NCBI GenBank assembly: GCA_038373865.1
Contig: JAXGGA010003888.1
Coordinates: 1 to 64,000, forward strand
Direction of reading: 5' to 3'
DNA: 64,000 nt
DNA from: Uloborus plumipes
Taxonomy: Eukaryota; Arthropoda; Arachnida; Araneae; Uloboridae
A program made the position numbers and the translations under genes. The notes beneath the pieces were generated by a model, which searched no databases, was not told the origin of the DNA, and saw nothing but the letters and a program-made list of their open reading frames with translations. Positions within the stretch are counted from its first letter, which is position 1. Every line of letters starts with the position of its first letter. This document shows positions 47,261 to 59,230 of the stretch, one piece after another.

Positions 47261-47803
47261 TGTGAAACCCAAAGAGCATGTAATGCCACATATGTACCTC
47301 TTCTGGTATTTAACTCGCCATTGTACATAAAACTGCAAAACAAAAATTGTCATTTAACTGCTTATAATTAAAGAAGTCACCGTAACCTCACAACGTCTTT
47401 GGCACGCCTCTGAACCAATGAGCTGAGAAATGGCAATTAAGAATAGACATATGCAGAAACGACATTACTTTCTGATCCCCCTAAAATTTCTATAATTTTT
47501 ATGTGATTTAAGAACCCAAAGGGATTTAAGAACCCCCCCCCCCCCCCAATTATGAAACCCAAAGAGCATGTAATGCCACATGTATACCTCTTCTGGTATT
47601 TAACTGGCCATTGTACCTAAAACTACAAAACAAAAATTGTAATTTAATTGTTTAATAATTAAAGAAGTCACCATAACCTCACAACGTCTTTGGCACGCCT
47701 CTGAACCAATGATCTGAGAAATGGCAATTAAGAATAGACATATTCAGAAACGACATTACTTTCTGATCCCCCTAAAATTTCTATAATTTTCATGTGATTT
47801 CAG
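47261..47803 (+). repeat. 290-bp tandem duplication
   Basis: A unit of about 253 bp starting GTGAAACCCAAAGAGCATG (47261-47513) recurs at 47551-47803 with few differences. The copies are separated by a short AACCCAAAGGGATTTAAG linker and a poly-C run (about 47533-47547). No frame runs through it. Confidence 0.9.
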
Positions 47804-48259
47804 AATGGAGATCATATTTGTGTTTGTTACAAATACAAAATGAAATGTAATGCAACCTATAAATTAACCATCGTAGGTTAGGGTAATGTCTGATGACTTA
47901 TTGCATTCATGGTGCCTTACAGTAGATTCTCAAAAGCTCGGTGTTTAATTATCTGGCTGAATGTAGAATTCGGTCACATTCTGAAAGGACAAAAAAAAAG
48001 CACACGAAAAACCCTTTGAGAGCGCGCATTTTCGACGTTTCAGCACTTTCACAAACTCCACCACTTTTTGGTTCACACTAAGATGATATTTTGAGGTTTT
48101 ATTATTATTAGTTCCCCTTAAAACTTTTAAGTACAATGCAATTAAATTTTAAACTATTGTTATAATACCAAAATCTGTAACTCCCTTTCATAGCTTCCAC
48201 AAATAGGTGTACGTTAAATATAGCAAAAAGAGAAGAGTTGCTCCTTATACTTGTTTATG

Positions 48260-49505
48260 TACTGGGTGTAAAACTTAATTCGATCCGTTTTTCTGCTTAA
48301 AAAACACATTTATTTAAATGATGAAATAATACATTAGCCAAAATGTTATTCATCGCTAGCCACTCCTTTTCCCCATCTATTTTGGCTATTTATGGATTCC
48401 ATCGTGGAAGAAGCGCTCATATTTTGAAGCCAAGTATAAATCGAATCAAATTTTTATACTCTATTTTAGAGGGAAGCGTATTCCAGCCAAAGAGTCCTGC
48501 ATCGGTCAAAACAAATGGGAATAAGAACGGACAAGGTGTGGATTTTTGCCCGTGAGTCAGAATTTCTCATTTGCTATTTTCCCAATAGTTTTTAACCGGA
48601 ACAGCAACATGAGGCCGAGAGTTGTCATAGTGAGAGATTATGGACTCGTGTCTGGTAGCATGTTCTGGACATTTCTTGGATATAGCTAACTTTAAACGAA
48701 TCAATTCTTGCCTGTAGAAGTCTCCCGTGATGTTTTGACCAGGATTTAGCAGCTTATAGTGAATCACACTCCTCTGATTCCACCAAGAGCCTTGACATTG
48801 CCACCTTGACTCTCCAGTTGATCCGGCTTTACATACGATTTTTTCAACTTCGGGTTGCCGTAGTGAATCCATTTCTCGTCCTTGGTAATACATAGGACGT
48901 AGAAAACTCTTCTTTTTGCACATTCAAGCAACATTTTAAATATGCAAAATCGTCGTCCGATATCTGTCGGTTTCAATTCGCATGGGATCCAATTTCTCGG
49001 CTTTTGGAAGTATCTTACAGATTTTAACCGTTTCAAAGTAGTTTGTTGCGTAACTTCGAATGTTTTTCCAAGCTCTTTTTTGCATTTGACACGAATCTTG
49101 ATTGAGTAAAGTTTCTAATTCTTCATCTTCGAACTTTTCGGTTAACACGAAAGCTCTTTAAAATCACCACTTTAAAATCGTGGAAACCATTCTCTACAAG
49201 ATTTATCCGAGGGTGCGGATTCACCATAAACTTCCACAAGCAAACGATGCTCTTCAGCTGCATTTTTCCCCCAATTGAAGCGAAGAATCAAAACTTCCCT
49301 CAAATGGTGCTTATTTGGAACGAAACGTGACATTTTCAACACAGCAAAAATTAAATTTACTGGTTAAACTCAAAGGCTTATGAACAATATTTGGTGGACA
49401 GATGTTGACACTTCACGCAACAGCAAAAATTAGCTGTCACCGTCAACCATTTACAGCACTAAACGCCATCGTTTGAAAACGAACTGAACTAAGCTGTACA
49501 CGTAA
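48260..49505 (-). mobile_element. Decayed mariner element
   Basis: The ends are related inverted repeats: TACTGGGTGTAAAACTTAAT with TCGATCCGTTTTTC at the left, and on the minus strand at the right TACGTGTACAGCTTAG with TTCAGTTCGTTTTC. The length of about 1.25 kb and the transposase pseudogene inside are as expected for mariner. The exact right boundary is uncertain by a few bases. Confidence 0.85.
48334..49333 (-). pseudogene. mariner transposase pseudogene
   Basis: The start MSRFVPNKHHLREVLILRFN with AAEEHRLLVEVYGESAP is typical of mariner N-terminal DNA-binding regions. Then come FEDEELETLLNQDSCQ, NWIPCELKPTDIGRRF, KDEKWIHYGNPKLKKS (first Asp), WWNQRSVIHYKLLNPGQNIT and HYDNSRPHVAVPVKNYWE (second Asp) in several frames. 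Stops and frameshifts interrupt it, including a TAA at the end of the first block. The region that should hold the third Asp (the YSPDIAPSDYHLF block) is scrambled. Remains of MESINSQNRWGKGVASDE mark the C-terminus. Non-functional DD34D-type relic. Confidence 0.92.
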
Positions 49506-50380
49506 CAAATTTTGGCGTTTTCCTCTCTTAATCTCTACAATCAAATCAGAAGATATTTTAGTGAGATAAATTAACGATAATACTTTCCGTTTTGTTCCAA
49601 TTCCAGAAGAATTCAGCCGGAGCAATAATATTGTCTCTTTGGTAGCTTAAATTACTCGGGGTATTACTTTGAAAGAGGCAAAGTCCTTGAAAGAGGCAAA
49701 TAGTTTCCAATTTTCACTGTCAGTAAAAAAAAAAAAAAACTATATTTCTGGAACCATTTTAGAAATGAGTGATACAACTTTAGGAGCCAGTCCCATGGAC
49801 TCAAACAAACACGCGCGAATTTCACACCTAATTTATGTTAAAGCAGAGGAAAAAACGTGTCTCTCTCTGGTGGGAAAAGCTAATTGTCATGTATTTCATT
49901 TAAAACGGAAAGCCATCAAACTTTAGAGGCAAATTTTCCTTTTAGATGAAGCGTATGGTAATTATTTAAACGCCACTCAAAAACAGTTGGCATATCAAGG
50001 TCTTTTACGAATGAGAAGCGTTGCCTTTGAAATGAATTTTGATATTGATTGAAAGGGATGAAACATTTAGTTTCAAAATCAGGGACACGTTCCGAGCGAA
50101 CGTGGCACTAGACATCGGAAAAAGTATTAGAATTTCAAAAATTACTTTCTTGCAGATGTTTTTTCTTTGCTTTTTTTTTTTTTAATGCTTTTTGAATTTT
50201 ATGAATTGAAAAATTTATCAAACATTTAAAACCTGATTTTAAATTACAGGAAAAAAAGGAAAAATAGCAATTTGTTATTGCCCAAAAAGCGAATAGACCA
50301 TTCTTGTACTGTGAAGTGTTCTTATTTATCGAGATGGAAAAATTAACTAACTTTTTGTGGTTGTTTCTGAAACCACTCAG
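49506..50380. other. Intergenic DNA without recognised genes
   Basis: A small direct repeat GAAAGAGGCAAA occurs near 49671 and 49689. Nothing else recognised. Confidence 0.35.
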
Positions 50381-50605
50381 GCGGGGTCCTGGCGGCGCTG
50401 TCTGGCTGCGTCACTTCACAGGACGGCGGGTTCGATTCCCGCCCTCGCTCTGGTTGTAACTTTCTTCTCAGTGAGCGTAAACTCTGTCCTGTACTACGTA
50501 TCTGTCTTGTGCTATCTGTCATATTGGACGTGAGTTCATAAACGGGTCTTGTGTGACCAAGTACACGAGATCGAAATATGTGTTGTAAAATAAAATAAAT
50601 AAAAC
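50381..50605 (+). mobile_element. tRNA-derived SINE, forward
   Basis: A GC-rich tRNA-like head ends in a good B box (GGCGGGTTCGATTCCCGCC, about 50424-50442). A roughly 130-bp body follows, with CATAAACGGGTCTTGTGTGA and a tail of AAATA-type repeats at 50590-50603. The A box is weak. The body shares ATAAACGGGTCTT with the oppositely oriented neighbour, so both may belong to one SINE superfamily. Confidence 0.65.
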
Positions 50606-50862
50606 CACTCAGGTACACGAGCCCGAGTCGACACATCTCTGGATTTAAGGCGGAATATGTACGACTTCCATTTTTACGAGCACCATCAAGGTGGAAGTCC
50701 GATTTAGCTCAACACACATGCCATAAGACCCGTTTATAGGGCAGGCAGCCATTCACAACACAGTTATTCACACAGAGGAAGGACGAGGACAGGAGAGAGT
50801 GAAAGAACATCCATGCCTGAGTCGGGATTCGAACCCGGGGCCACCGCATCACGGTCAGACTA
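50606..50862 (-). mobile_element. tRNA-derived SINE, reverse
   Basis: On the minus strand the head reads TAGTCTGACCGTGATGCGG then CCCCGGGTTCGAATCCCGAC (B box). The body contains CTCTGTGTGAATAACTGTG and CTATAAACGGGTCTTATGGC. It lies tail to tail with the forward SINE. No clear TSD was fixed. Confidence 0.65.
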
Positions 50863-52477
50863 ACTTTTTTAAAAACTATTTTTTAATTGAAACACTTTTA
50901 TTTTATGAGTGGCCTGATGTTTTCATCATCGGTGAAACAGAGTTAATGGTTGACATAATATTGGACAACTCAGTGTAAAATAATGGGTTTCCAAAATTTT
51001 GACTTGTGTCACTTTGTTCCGGAATTCGATATATTCTTTTCAGCAATACGAGTGTTATGTATGTTTTTGGCTTTTTACGTAGTTTTTGACACATTCTTCT
51101 ATAAATGGTTTCAGGGTAACTTGATGTAGCTAATCCATTGAGAAAGGAATCATTTAACTAAAGTAACTCTTATGATATCACTCATTAGTATATTTTAAAC
51201 ATTTTAGTTAATTTTTATTAATTAATTAATTTATTTATTTTTTGCATTTCCACAAACTCATGAAACTACACAAATGTCTTCTATTTATAGCAGCTTATTA
51301 ATTTCTAACGATAAGTGTTAAAGGCATGTTAATAAGGCAATACGAACTAAATACTGTTATTCATATGAACTTCTAATATAAAAATTTACATATCTCGTTT
51401 CTAAAAATATTGATCTTGGAAGCAAACAAAAGTATTTCTGTTATTAATATCCTAGCTCTATTTCGGAACTAATATAAGTACACACTAAGGACGTATGAAA
51501 GAGATCAATTTTCGGAAACCCAACAGAAATAGCAGTAAATTACCTCGAAAGTTGGAAAGTTGGAAAATTATTTTTCGCCATACGATTTGACAAGCTATAA
51601 TCAAAGATGACAAAAGAGATTGTTAGAGCTTAAATGTCTTGAGGGTAATTTGTTCTTCCAGGTCAATTTATCAGAAGTTTTAAACAGTGTTCAAACATTG
51701 TTGTGAGAGTAACATTACTTACGAAAATTGTGATAAATTTTCAGGCAAGAGAAAAAATAAACTAACTTTTGCATAAGTTAAATACTGATAACTTAATCAG
51801 TAGCAAAAACTATTTTGATGTTGAAAGTCATTTCTAAGTTGGTGCTAAGTAAAGTTTTCAGAATGAAACTCCAAGTTTGAATTTCTGAATATTCATTAAA
51901 AACATTCATTTTTAATGGATATCCCTTTAACAATAGAAAAAACTACTGCTTCATTGGGAGGAGAAACAGTATAAAATTGCACATAAGTAATTCCTTGCCA
52001 TTCAGATTCATAAAACCGATCCGCTAAAAATCCTTATCGAAAAATATCTTTTAAAACTTTAATTAAATGAAATACTTTTTGTGTTCGGAATGGTTTACTG
52101 AATTTTTTTCGAAAAATGTGCCATATCTGAAAAATATATTTAAAGAGTTTGGCTAGCGACAAAAGCTTTTGCCATGTTTGTGTAAGAAATGGTTTCGGAA
52201 ATAAAGTTTAAAAGTTTCATGATCAAAACTTCTTCAAAAGCAAATAACATTCTTGTTTACCTATGATGAAGTGTCTTGTAATTGCGTTTTTACTGTTTCA
52301 CTACTGGACAACATATCCAAGTTTCATACACACACACAAATCAGTGTTTATATCCGCGTATATTCAAGGAAACAATTAAGGACTCTTGATAAGAAAGGAA
52401 AAAAATAGCAAGGCTTGCAACAGTTAAAACTCTCAGACTTCAAATTTGATGCCTGAGAGAGAATTCTAAGAAACAAA
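50863..52477. other. AT-rich DNA without recognised genes
   Basis: No coding or bounded repeat structure recognised. Confidence 0.35.
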
Positions 52478-52479
52478 TA

Positions 52480-53723
52480 TGGGTGATTCTACGCTATTTG
52501 AATTCAAACTGCCAATGAAAAAACTTCATGTAAAATTGATTTTATTAATGTTTTTGTATGCTTAAGCATTACAGACTATTATCTGTTATATAGACCACAC
52601 AATTAATTCACTACAATTATTTTATTTTAGCATTTATAGCTGAAAATAGTCATAAATGTATACTCCCCTGGCCTGTCCAAATACTAGTTTTTATACAAAC
52701 ATGTTCGACGTTCAATTTTTGCTAACTTGGCATAATGTTTTTTGACATAATCATACACTTACATTAACAGAGAAACATATTTCATCAGTAAACATTGAAA
52801 AAATATTTATTATTATTTTAAAAAAATACACTTTTCAACGGGCCATATCAACAGTGTCACCCTCACCTGGCGAACTTCAAAGACTGAAATTTAGCATAAA
52901 AAATGCATAAGGATGACGTTGATTGCGAATAACCAGTGTAATACTGAGTAAAGTTAAAAGCAAGCTAAGAGGTTTTAAAAAAAATCGAATATTATTGCAT
53001 CGGTTCTCGTTGAAAGTGCCTCAAAGCGTACTGCGCCAGTCGCTGTAGTATTTCCCCTGGTAAGTATAACTTTTTATATTTCATCGTTACATAAGTGTGC
53101 GTATGTATAATGTAATGCTTATTGTGTGCAGACATCACGGTTTACGTGAAGTTCTGGTAAGAAGAACGCGTGATGTTGTTTTTATAGGTAATGTGTGATT
53201 TTGTCACTTCTCTGGCGTCACTCCCCTGGCAGTTTTGTTCCAAAAAAGGGTAAATATACATTAAAACTGTGTTATAAGCATAATTAATTTCATTTTTAAT
53301 CTTAATTGCCCCTGTGAAAGCAATTTGAATGAACGTAAATAATGCGGGAAGTGTTTTTATTTGGGATCTGCGGTGCGACTTGTATGCAACATGTCGTGTT
53401 TTCAAGATTGATTTTTTTTATTTTATTACAACGCGAAATTTTTTTTTGAATACAGGTCTTATAGAAATGAGTCCATACTCTGATTTTACACCGAAAAATA
53501 AGTGAAATAATAGTAAATCAAACCAGAATTCTGCCAATAGTGTCACTCCCCTGGCAACCCATTTTCCCCTGGTATCGATAAACCCCCAAAAATTGAAATT
53601 TCGTCTGGCCCTTACCACTACAATCATAAAAATAACGGCTACTAGTGATATAATGAGTGTGAAATTAAACAGATTATTTTTTCTTTGGGGACACAAAAAA
53701 CGCATTGACCGTAGAATCACCCA
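52480..53723. mobile_element. TA-flanked element with repeated CCCCTGG motifs
   Basis: Ends TGGGTGATTCTACG and CGTAGAATCACCCA are inverted repeats of 14 bp with TA outside both (52478-52479, 53724-53725). Inside the 1244 bp a motif of the form (GTCAC)YYCCCCTGGY occurs about seven times: near 52663, 52856, 53053, 53206, 53216, 53541 and 53571. No transposase frame was recognised; frames at the right end extend past the boundary. The class is probably a non-autonomous Tc1/mariner-type element, but that rests on the TA flanks only. Confidence 0.6.
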
Positions 53724-53725
53724 TA

Positions 53726-54733
53726 TAGCGGTTGAACAGTTAAGTAAAAGACGGTTGAAAAATATCTTTTCGTAGACAACAAAAAGTAGGAGAGACCAGA
53801 TATAGTTCATACACTTTTTATATTTTGATTTTTCTAATTTTTGTTACGAAGATTACAAGAAGGAACAAAATAGCATTTGATGTAATACTGTAACTATTTT
53901 CTTATCAAAGAATGAATTGATATTAGAAAAAAACACTTTTTTTAATTTATTTTTTTTTTATTTTTTCGAAACGCAACAATTTGGCTCTGCATAGGTGAAG
54001 TTGATGCACGAACTAATAAACTATTATGTTAGCGTAATAAGCAACAAGATGAAGCTTTAAAGAATTGTTTTTAAAGAAGAGCCTCATAAATTATTTGATG
54101 TATTAATCTACGTAAGATGAGATAAATGTAAATTCGATTTACTACTAAGGAGCACATAAGTATATAGATATTTCTCCGAACTACGCTCTTTCAATTGTTT
54201 CTAAAGAAATTTTTTCTGACTTTGAGCTTTTTTTTTTTTTTTTTGTCATTTCTGTGCATTTCTGTTGAAGAAAAATTTACTTAAATATAAGAAGTTGAAT
54301 TATTACAGTTGACCCAAACAACGCCATTACGTTAATTCAAAAATGGTTTAGAAAAAAAAGCGGCGAATGTAAGCGACTTCTCTATGGCAAAATCAGTCTT
54401 CCTTGCCGAAATCTGAAATTACACTAACAGTGACTAAAAGAATTAAAAACCTTAATAGAAAATGTCTTAGAGGTAGGAGATAAATATTGCAAATATCATA
54501 CATCTCCTGATGTAAAAGAAAATCTTTCGGTACATATTTGTACTTATGTTTATTAACGGTTTTCACACATATTATTTTTACTAATCTCTAATAGGTTATA
54601 GTTTCGTTAGTTGAACTTTTAACTCCCAATTTTGCTCTTTCTTTCTTTGTATATTTTGTGGTAGAGCATTCAGTATTTTTTTTATCAAAGCTGCCTGAAT
54701 CTAATACTCATTTCAGAGTGAAATATCATTCGC
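53726..54733. other. AT-rich DNA without recognised genes
   Basis: Homopolymer T tracts only. Confidence 0.35.
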
Positions 54734-54996
54734 AATTGAAGGGCTTGGAGGATGAAGGAGCTATGTCATATTTTAAAAAATGGACACCCTGGACAATGGT
54801 AAGCACTGGGTACAGGTAAGCAAATAAAACTTAGTACATCAAAAGCAGATGTCATTAGACCAATTTCATACGCACACTAACGACAAAACCAGAAAACAAA
54901 AAAGCTGAAACAACTGCAACAATAAAATTTTTAACTTTAATTGCTCGCAATTTCTGTTTGTCACATAACCCCTTCATCTCCCAAGCCCTTCAATTC
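54734..54996. mobile_element. Short palindromic MITE, copy 2 of the family at 12062
   Basis: AATTGAAGGGCTTGGAGGAT at the left and ATCTCCCAAGCCCTTCAATT at the right are inverted repeats, continuing as GAAGGAGCTATGTCA / TGTCACATAACCCCTTC. The left edge matches ATTGAAGGGCTTG at 12062. TSD not identified. Confidence 0.55.
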
Positions 54997-55223
54997 TTGT
55001 TGTGACAAATCGTATCTTTCGTAACAACTATTTCACACATTAATGTATTTTATGCTACATAAATTAAGGTGAGATTACTTATTTCGTGTTTCCTTGTTTT
55101 ATTTTACAGAGTTTTACTGAATAATCATTTAATTAATACTGAATAATCATTATGAACAAAAGGTTGAAATCCATGAAAAATTTCGAAGTCTTATTACTTT
55201 AAGTAACTGCATTCATATTTTAA

Positions 55224-55445
55224 CCCTACACTGCATAGCGTAGCCAATTGGCTACATGGACTATTTTTCCTTATGACCATGCGTAAGGCAACTCAAGCAT
55301 AAAAAGCAAGTTTTAGGCGTCTTTAAAGCTAATATAACCATCTATCCTCAAAACTAATGTTTTGAAAACGTGTTCCAATGCTTTCTTATTACACTAAAAA
55401 ACATATATATGTCTTTCAACGAACAAAAAATCATGCAGTGTAGGG
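55224..55445. mobile_element. piggyBac-type MITE
   Basis: A perfect TTAA lies on both sides (55220-55223 and 55446-55449), with 13-bp inverted repeats CCCTACACTGCAT / ATGCAGTGTAGGG. This is the standard piggyBac arrangement. The 222-bp interior has no coding capacity. Confidence 0.9.
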
Positions 55446-55449
55446 TTAA

Positions 55450-57618
55450 GTCAGATTTGTCTGGAAATGTTGGCTCAGTATAACCTTACTGTTTCTATTG
55501 TTTCTAATTTAAATTAAAATTGCCTGAGATTAGAAAATAATTCCATTGAACGAGGCATTAAAATGTTTTATTTATTTATTTATTTATTTTTAATGTTTTT
55601 AATAACTTTTCGAAAACGAAAGTGACGTCTGCATTTAGTTACGTTCGCGAGTAAATATTAAACAAGATATGAATGGATGCTAATTTTATTGTTTAGTTTG
55701 GGACGGTTCTACACGGCTCTTTAATTATGTACCATTTGGCAAAGTGGTTCGACAATCAGTTTCCAGTATAACTTCCATGTTTTCAGGGTTTTCCCTCACA
55801 GCTACGGTGTTACATATTTGCATTCCATAAATGATTTTCCTTTTTTGACCTTGTCCTCAAGTCACTTAAAGAAATAGTGACCAAAAAAAGGTATAGTTTT
55901 TTATGTACCCAATTTCTTCATTTTAACTTGCTCCACACATATTTGAAAAGTTTTATTGTATTTGATAATATAGAACATGGGGAAAATACCTAAGTATTGA
56001 AAAAGTTATCCAAAATAAGAAATAAAAACTGCTAGATCTACTTAAAATGAATTATTAGTTTAATTCAAAGAGGTCGGGCTGTTTGTTACTTTGAGCCTTG
56101 TCAGGAATGGGATACAAAATAAGTTATTTTAGTAAAAGTAGTATAATTTAAAGTCGTAAAATAAAACTTCTGAATGTTTTTAAATTCTCTCACAGAACTT
56201 CACAACAATATTACAAGATTTATAATGTGCATTGGATTTGTGTGGTGGATTGTGTTGGTGGACGCCGATTAATTGAATAAGTGGTAAGCTGAATCAGCTG
56301 CTTTGGTGAATTAAATCGTCAAAAGCAACAAATTCCAGCTTCACTAAATTAGTCACTTTATTGAATCACTCGCTTTGTGGGATCGAAACTCTTTGGGAAA
56401 AAAAGTGATTCATATAAGCGGCGGCCGCTGTATTACATTGTGGGACGAGCTGTACAATATTGTAAACTTTTTTTTTTTTAAATAAAGAGTGAGAAACTCT
56501 TTTCATAACCTTGCTAGAAGAGTACAGCGCTGGTCCGTCGTGTGTGGTTTTTTTTTTTTTAGTTCAACTATGCTAAAGAATTTAATGTGGCAAAAAGTTA
56601 CTTCAAATGATTGTAATACATTTCAAAGATCCATTACACAAAAAATTCCAAGATTGAGTTGGATTTACAAGAGCGTAGTTTCGACATTAGTCCAACACAG
56701 TTCAGGCGTTAAATGTACTGTGCTTGTTGAGTGAATACGTATTGATTCCTGCGATGTCTTTTGATTAGTACGTCGTCATTATTAATGGTCAACATATTCG
56801 TGGTTTAGGATTCTACTGGTCATCCCAGGCGTATTTCGCGGTTCCCCCGTAAGTTCGTCCCCGAAAGCGCTGCCGATGATATGTTTTGATACTGAAACTT
56901 GCGACAACCTGTTGCAAGAGGCGACATGTGTTTAACCTCATTTTCTGCATCGTATCCCACCGAGTCTTTGGCATGCCGAATGGAAACGAGGAACTAGGTT
57001 AAGCTGTTACTTTTTTCTTCCCCGCCGTGACAATCTGAGCAATTTTTTTAAGGCAGAAGATGCTCATCGCTCCATCTTTGACCACACCTCTAACCTTCGA
57101 AACTGAAACTGTTCAGGATTATGATCGAACTTATCCATGGGGTGTGCCCAATGCGATTATTGTGTGAGTGAAAGTAAAATGATGTGGTTAAAAATCAACC
57201 AAATAACAGGTAGTATAACGCGCATAGTGTATGGTTGTTTTCAGAAATGAGGAAGATAAACTTCTTATTTTGGTGGCACGAATAAAAAATATTATCACTT
57301 TCATATAATGTTGAATTTAACTAATTTGATAAACACCAGTATTATTAGCTGAAAAGAAAAAGTCAGTTCAAACCTTTATCAGGAAATATGGGCTACGCAG
57401 CAATAATTCAAAAATTCCATTTAGTCAAACGTTATTGTTTCGAAAAACAGGCACATAGTGAATTGTTATTTTTTGCTGATTTAAAAGAAAATGAAAAAAT
57501 GACTGTCTGTATTTGTTTGAAGTACTAAGGAAACAAATAACAAGAAGTTCTGTCAAGAACTAAACGAGCCTACTTTCCCGTACATCGACATCGGCATTGT
57601 AGCATCTGATCAATATTA
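55450..57618. other. Intergenic DNA with a GC-richer patch
   Basis: A GC-richer stretch from about 56820 to 57140 stands out and is preceded by a possible exon. No recognised protein. A GCGGCCGC site occurs near 56423. Confidence 0.35.
56769..56848 (+). other. Candidate host exon, 80 bp
   Basis: An acceptor-like TGTCTTTTGATTAG precedes and a strong donor GTAAGT follows an 80-bp segment open in one frame, whose middle reads INGQHIRGLGFYWSSQAYFA. The in-frame TAG at the acceptor means the reading frame can only open at the splice site. No family recognised; chance remains plausible. Confidence 0.2.
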
Positions 57619-57891
57619 TCTAATATCTTTAAACGAGCAATTCTTGTATATATATATATATATATTTCGGATTTGGAAAACGGCTCTAACGATTTCGATA
57701 AAACTTGGTATTTAGATGGAGTTTTGGTTTCTGAGTTCATCTACGTCGGCGTTTTTTCTGTAAAAACGCCAGTTTTCACAAAAAACCCCATTTTTTGTGC
57801 CTTCATTAAGTAACTTTGAGACGCTTTCTTTATCGCCATTTTCTTTATCTAATATCTATCTAATATCTTTAAACGAGCAATTCTTGTATAT

Positions 57892-57926
<35 letters not shown>

Positions 57927-58912
57927 TCGGATCTCGAAAACGGCTCTAACGATTTCAATAAAAGTTTGTATTTAGATAGAGTTTTGGTTTCTGAGTTCAT
58001 CTACGTCGGCGTTTTTTCTGTAAAAACGCGAGTTTTCACAAAAAACCCGTTTTTTTTTGTGCCTTCATTGAAAGTTTGAGAAGCTTTTATTTCGCCATTT
58101 TCTTTATAATTACTTTCATTGTTACTGTTTCTTAGCAACCCACGTGTAATTATAACAATGGATTTCATATTTAATCACATCAGCGCGAGTTTAAATTTTA
58201 TGGTGTTTGGCAACGTTAAATTGTTATTGTTGTTGAAACGTTAAAGCAGGGCTTCACTAGATAAGTGTCTTATACAGGCTGTTTCATTTATTCAAAAGCC
58301 AAGGAATAAAAGCAGTGATGATTGTCCACCGACATCTGTTGAATTTTATGGTAACTTACATTATATAAAAATCAGATTACTTTTTACTTTTCAAGTACGA
58401 TTTCAAAATTGAGTATAAAAGTGTGATAGTTCGCTTTAAAATACTTTTTTTCCTCCTCAAGAGTGTTTAGTAAGATATTTCAGGTAAAAAATCAATAAAT
58501 ATGAAATTCAATTTTCTTAAAATATTAAGTTTCGAAACAAAATTACATCTATCTAATATATTTAGACGAGCAATTTCGGTATATATATATTAATATTTCG
58601 GATCTCGAAAACGGCTCTAACGATTTTGATAAAATTTTGTCTTTAGATAAAGTTTTGGTTTTTGAGTTCATCTACATCTGCGTTTTTTATGTAAAAACGC
58701 GGTTTTTTGTGCCTTCATTAAAAGTTTGACGAGCTTTCTTTCGCTATTTTCTTTATGATTACTCTTATTGTTACTGTTCACAGCAACCACGTTTTATTAT
58801 AACAATGGATTTCATATTTAATCACATCAGCGTAAATTTAAATTTTTATGGTATTTTTCAAATGAGTTTTGGCAACACGTTAGAATTATTATTGTTTTTG
58901 AAATTTAAAGAA
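57619..58912 (+). repeat. Three direct copies of a Helitron-like 5'-end repeat
   Basis: Copies start at 57619, 57859 and 58552, each with TCTAATAT, a GACGAGCAATT or AACGAGCAATT phrase, a TA- or TTTA-rich tract, and AAAACGGCTCTAACGATTT. The first is cut at about 240 bp. The second and third run for roughly 360-390 bp and share AACAATGGATTTCATATTTA. The second contains a (TTTA)n microsatellite at 57897-57926. A TC start after A resembles Helitron 5' ends, but no CTAG/hairpin end was found. Confidence 0.65.
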
Positions 58913-58935
58913 GATCAATCAAAATAAAGTTAAAA

Positions 58936-59230
58936 TTGGGTGTGGGCCGCGGTAGTCCGATCGGTTAGTCGTCGGACTCGTAACCGGAGGGTCCCGGGCC
59001 GATCATATAGAGGAAGCCCAGCCGATAAAAGATACACCGTCTTCATTAATGATGGCTGAGGGACGTTAAAAATGTTCGTGGTCATAAAATCCTCCAAGTG
59101 AAACAATACCTCTGGGAGATGCTGGGCCAAGGGTTTGCTCTGCCCTAGGGCCTGGTTCAAAAATGAACAAAGCGCTCTTCAGGGCCCCATCCCGGTTAAA
59201 CCACGAGTTGTGGTATGTACGGGGGGAACC
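58936..59230 (+). mobile_element. tRNA-derived SINE
   Basis: The head reads GCGGTAGTCCGATCGGTTAG (A box), GTCGGACTCGTAACCGGAGG (anticodon arm, CGT as in tRNA-Thr) and a weakened B box, GGGTCCCGGGCCGATC. A body follows with CATAAAATCCTCCAAGTG and GGGAGATGCTGGGCC. No poly-A tail was defined. The order is that of a tRNA-headed SINE. Confidence 0.7.

Noticed and set aside
48343..48555. 70-codon plus-strand frame
   Set aside because: Antisense to the mariner transposase C-terminal remnant.
53418..53810. 130-codon hydrophobic frame on the minus strand
   Set aside because: It runs through the right end of the TA-flanked element and gains its hydrophobicity from T-rich DNA.
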